Positions 63,700-64,000 of a stretch of DNA of 64,000 nucleotides are shown here, one piece after another (position 1 is the stretch's first letter; each line of letters opens with the position of its first letter). The notes under the pieces were generated by a model, which was not told the origin of the DNA, did no database searches, and saw only the letters and a program-made list of their open reading frames with translations. The position numbers were made by a program, and so were the translations under genes. The DNA is from Pseudomonas sp. HN11 (lineage in GTDB: Bacteria; Pseudomonadota; Gammaproteobacteria; Pseudomonadales; Pseudomonadaceae). The DNA lies in the NCBI RefSeq assembly GCF_021390155.1, contig NZ_CP089985.1, positions 1,251,001 to 1,315,000 of the forward strand. Reading direction: 5' to 3'.

Positions 63700-64000
63700 A
63701 TGAAAACCTGGCGTGTGGTGGTAACCGCTTTGTCGTTCCTGCTGCTCAGCGGTTGCCTGGTGACCTTCAAGGACCCGCTGCCGGCCCATGACGCCGCGCC
63801 ACAGGCGCTGCTGGGCCAATGGTCGAGCAAAAATGCCTGGGGCGAACCGCTCAACCTGCATATTACCGTCGTCGGTGAACACCGTTACAAAGCCGTGAGC
63901 TACCCTACAGCCAAGCCGGGCCAGCGTGATGAGTACCTGTTTACTGTTTCGCGCCATGGCAACCGTTGGTATCTGTCGGCGCCACTGCCGGCCAAACTGG
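63700..64000 (+). CDS. lipoprotein of unknown function (3' end outside window)
   Basis: First 100 codons only. Signal peptide with lipobox LLLSGC near residue 19, then a mature part LVTFKDPLPAHDAAPQ and LLGQWSSKNAWGEPLNLHI. Corresponds by position to the lipoprotein encoded after the TetR gene downstream of lysS in Pseudomonas. Role unknown. Confidence 0.8.
   Translation, partial: MKTWRVVVTALSFLLLSGCLVTFKDPLPAHDAAPQALLGQWSSKNAWGEPLNLHITVVGEHRYKAVSYPTAKPGQRDEYLFTVSRHGNRWYLSAPLPAKL

Noticed and set aside
1..64000. CRISPR array
   Set aside because: No run of equal-length direct repeats with regular unique spacers; the AAGGA units at 20076-20173 are too short and unevenly spaced.

Overview
The window reads as a chromosome segment of a Pseudomonas species of the P. 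fluorescens group. The evidence is a GC-rich genome with REP/REPIN-type repeats, the gene neighbourhoods bfr-bfd-peroxiredoxin-rnt-pyrC-motY-argG, metG/apbC, fdxA-mutS-phage locus-cinA-recA-recX and erdR-dgkA, a complete wspABCDEFR operon, finR/fpr, and the Gac/Rsm small RNA gene rsmZ. Most of it is housekeeping sequence.

Layout. 1-221 is the right end of an IS3-family element. 236-12992 carries iron storage (bfr, bfd), a 2-Cys peroxiredoxin, RNase T, dihydroorotase, flagellar MotY, argininosuccinate synthase, an orphan LuxR-type response regulator with a long odd leader, nth with a soluble RnfB-like ferredoxin, metG and apbC. rsmZ (13278-13410) has its GacA site upstream. A complete second IS copy (13417-14729) follows it, inverted relative to the first. 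fdxA and mutS come next.

The mutS-cinA interval (18026-24192) is the accessory hot spot. It holds a Panacea-domain gene overlapping a small two-helix membrane protein gene (a candidate toxin-antitoxin pair), a LexA-like box, and a PrtR-type self-cleaving repressor. Matching operators of the form ATGCA-N4-TGCAT flank the repressor gene, and one sits inside a good sigma70 promoter. That promoter would make a terminator-ended RNA of about 360 nt containing CsrA/RsmA-type hairpins with AAGGA in the loop. Holin, a tail-terminator-like protein, a Com-like zinc finger, a propeller-like protein, a second small holin-like gene, a GH19-type endolysin and nested Rz/Rz1 spanins follow. No sheath, tube, baseplate or tape-measure gene is present, so this looks like a phage-tail bacteriocin locus reduced to control and lysis functions.

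24274-51321 is again mostly core: cinA, recA (with SOS box), recX, a LOG-family protein, a PA3611-like protein, a DTW-domain tRNA modification enzyme, erdR, dgkA, finR/fpr, trmO, a DUF1456 protein, a pseudouridine synthase homologue lacking its catalytic Asp, a GNAT protein, rimO, kup, an Old Yellow Enzyme, opgD, a ydcSTUV-patD-type polyamine import and oxidation cluster with a second aldehyde dehydrogenase and a LysR gene, and a YebE-like protein.

51467-59876 is the Wsp surface-sensing chemosensory operon, ending in the diguanylate cyclase WspR. After a 201-bp inverted-repeat element come prfB (with its programmed +1 frameshift), lysS, a TetR regulator and a lipoprotein gene that runs off the window.

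All comparisons with other genomes come from general knowledge of Pseudomonas and were not computed here.
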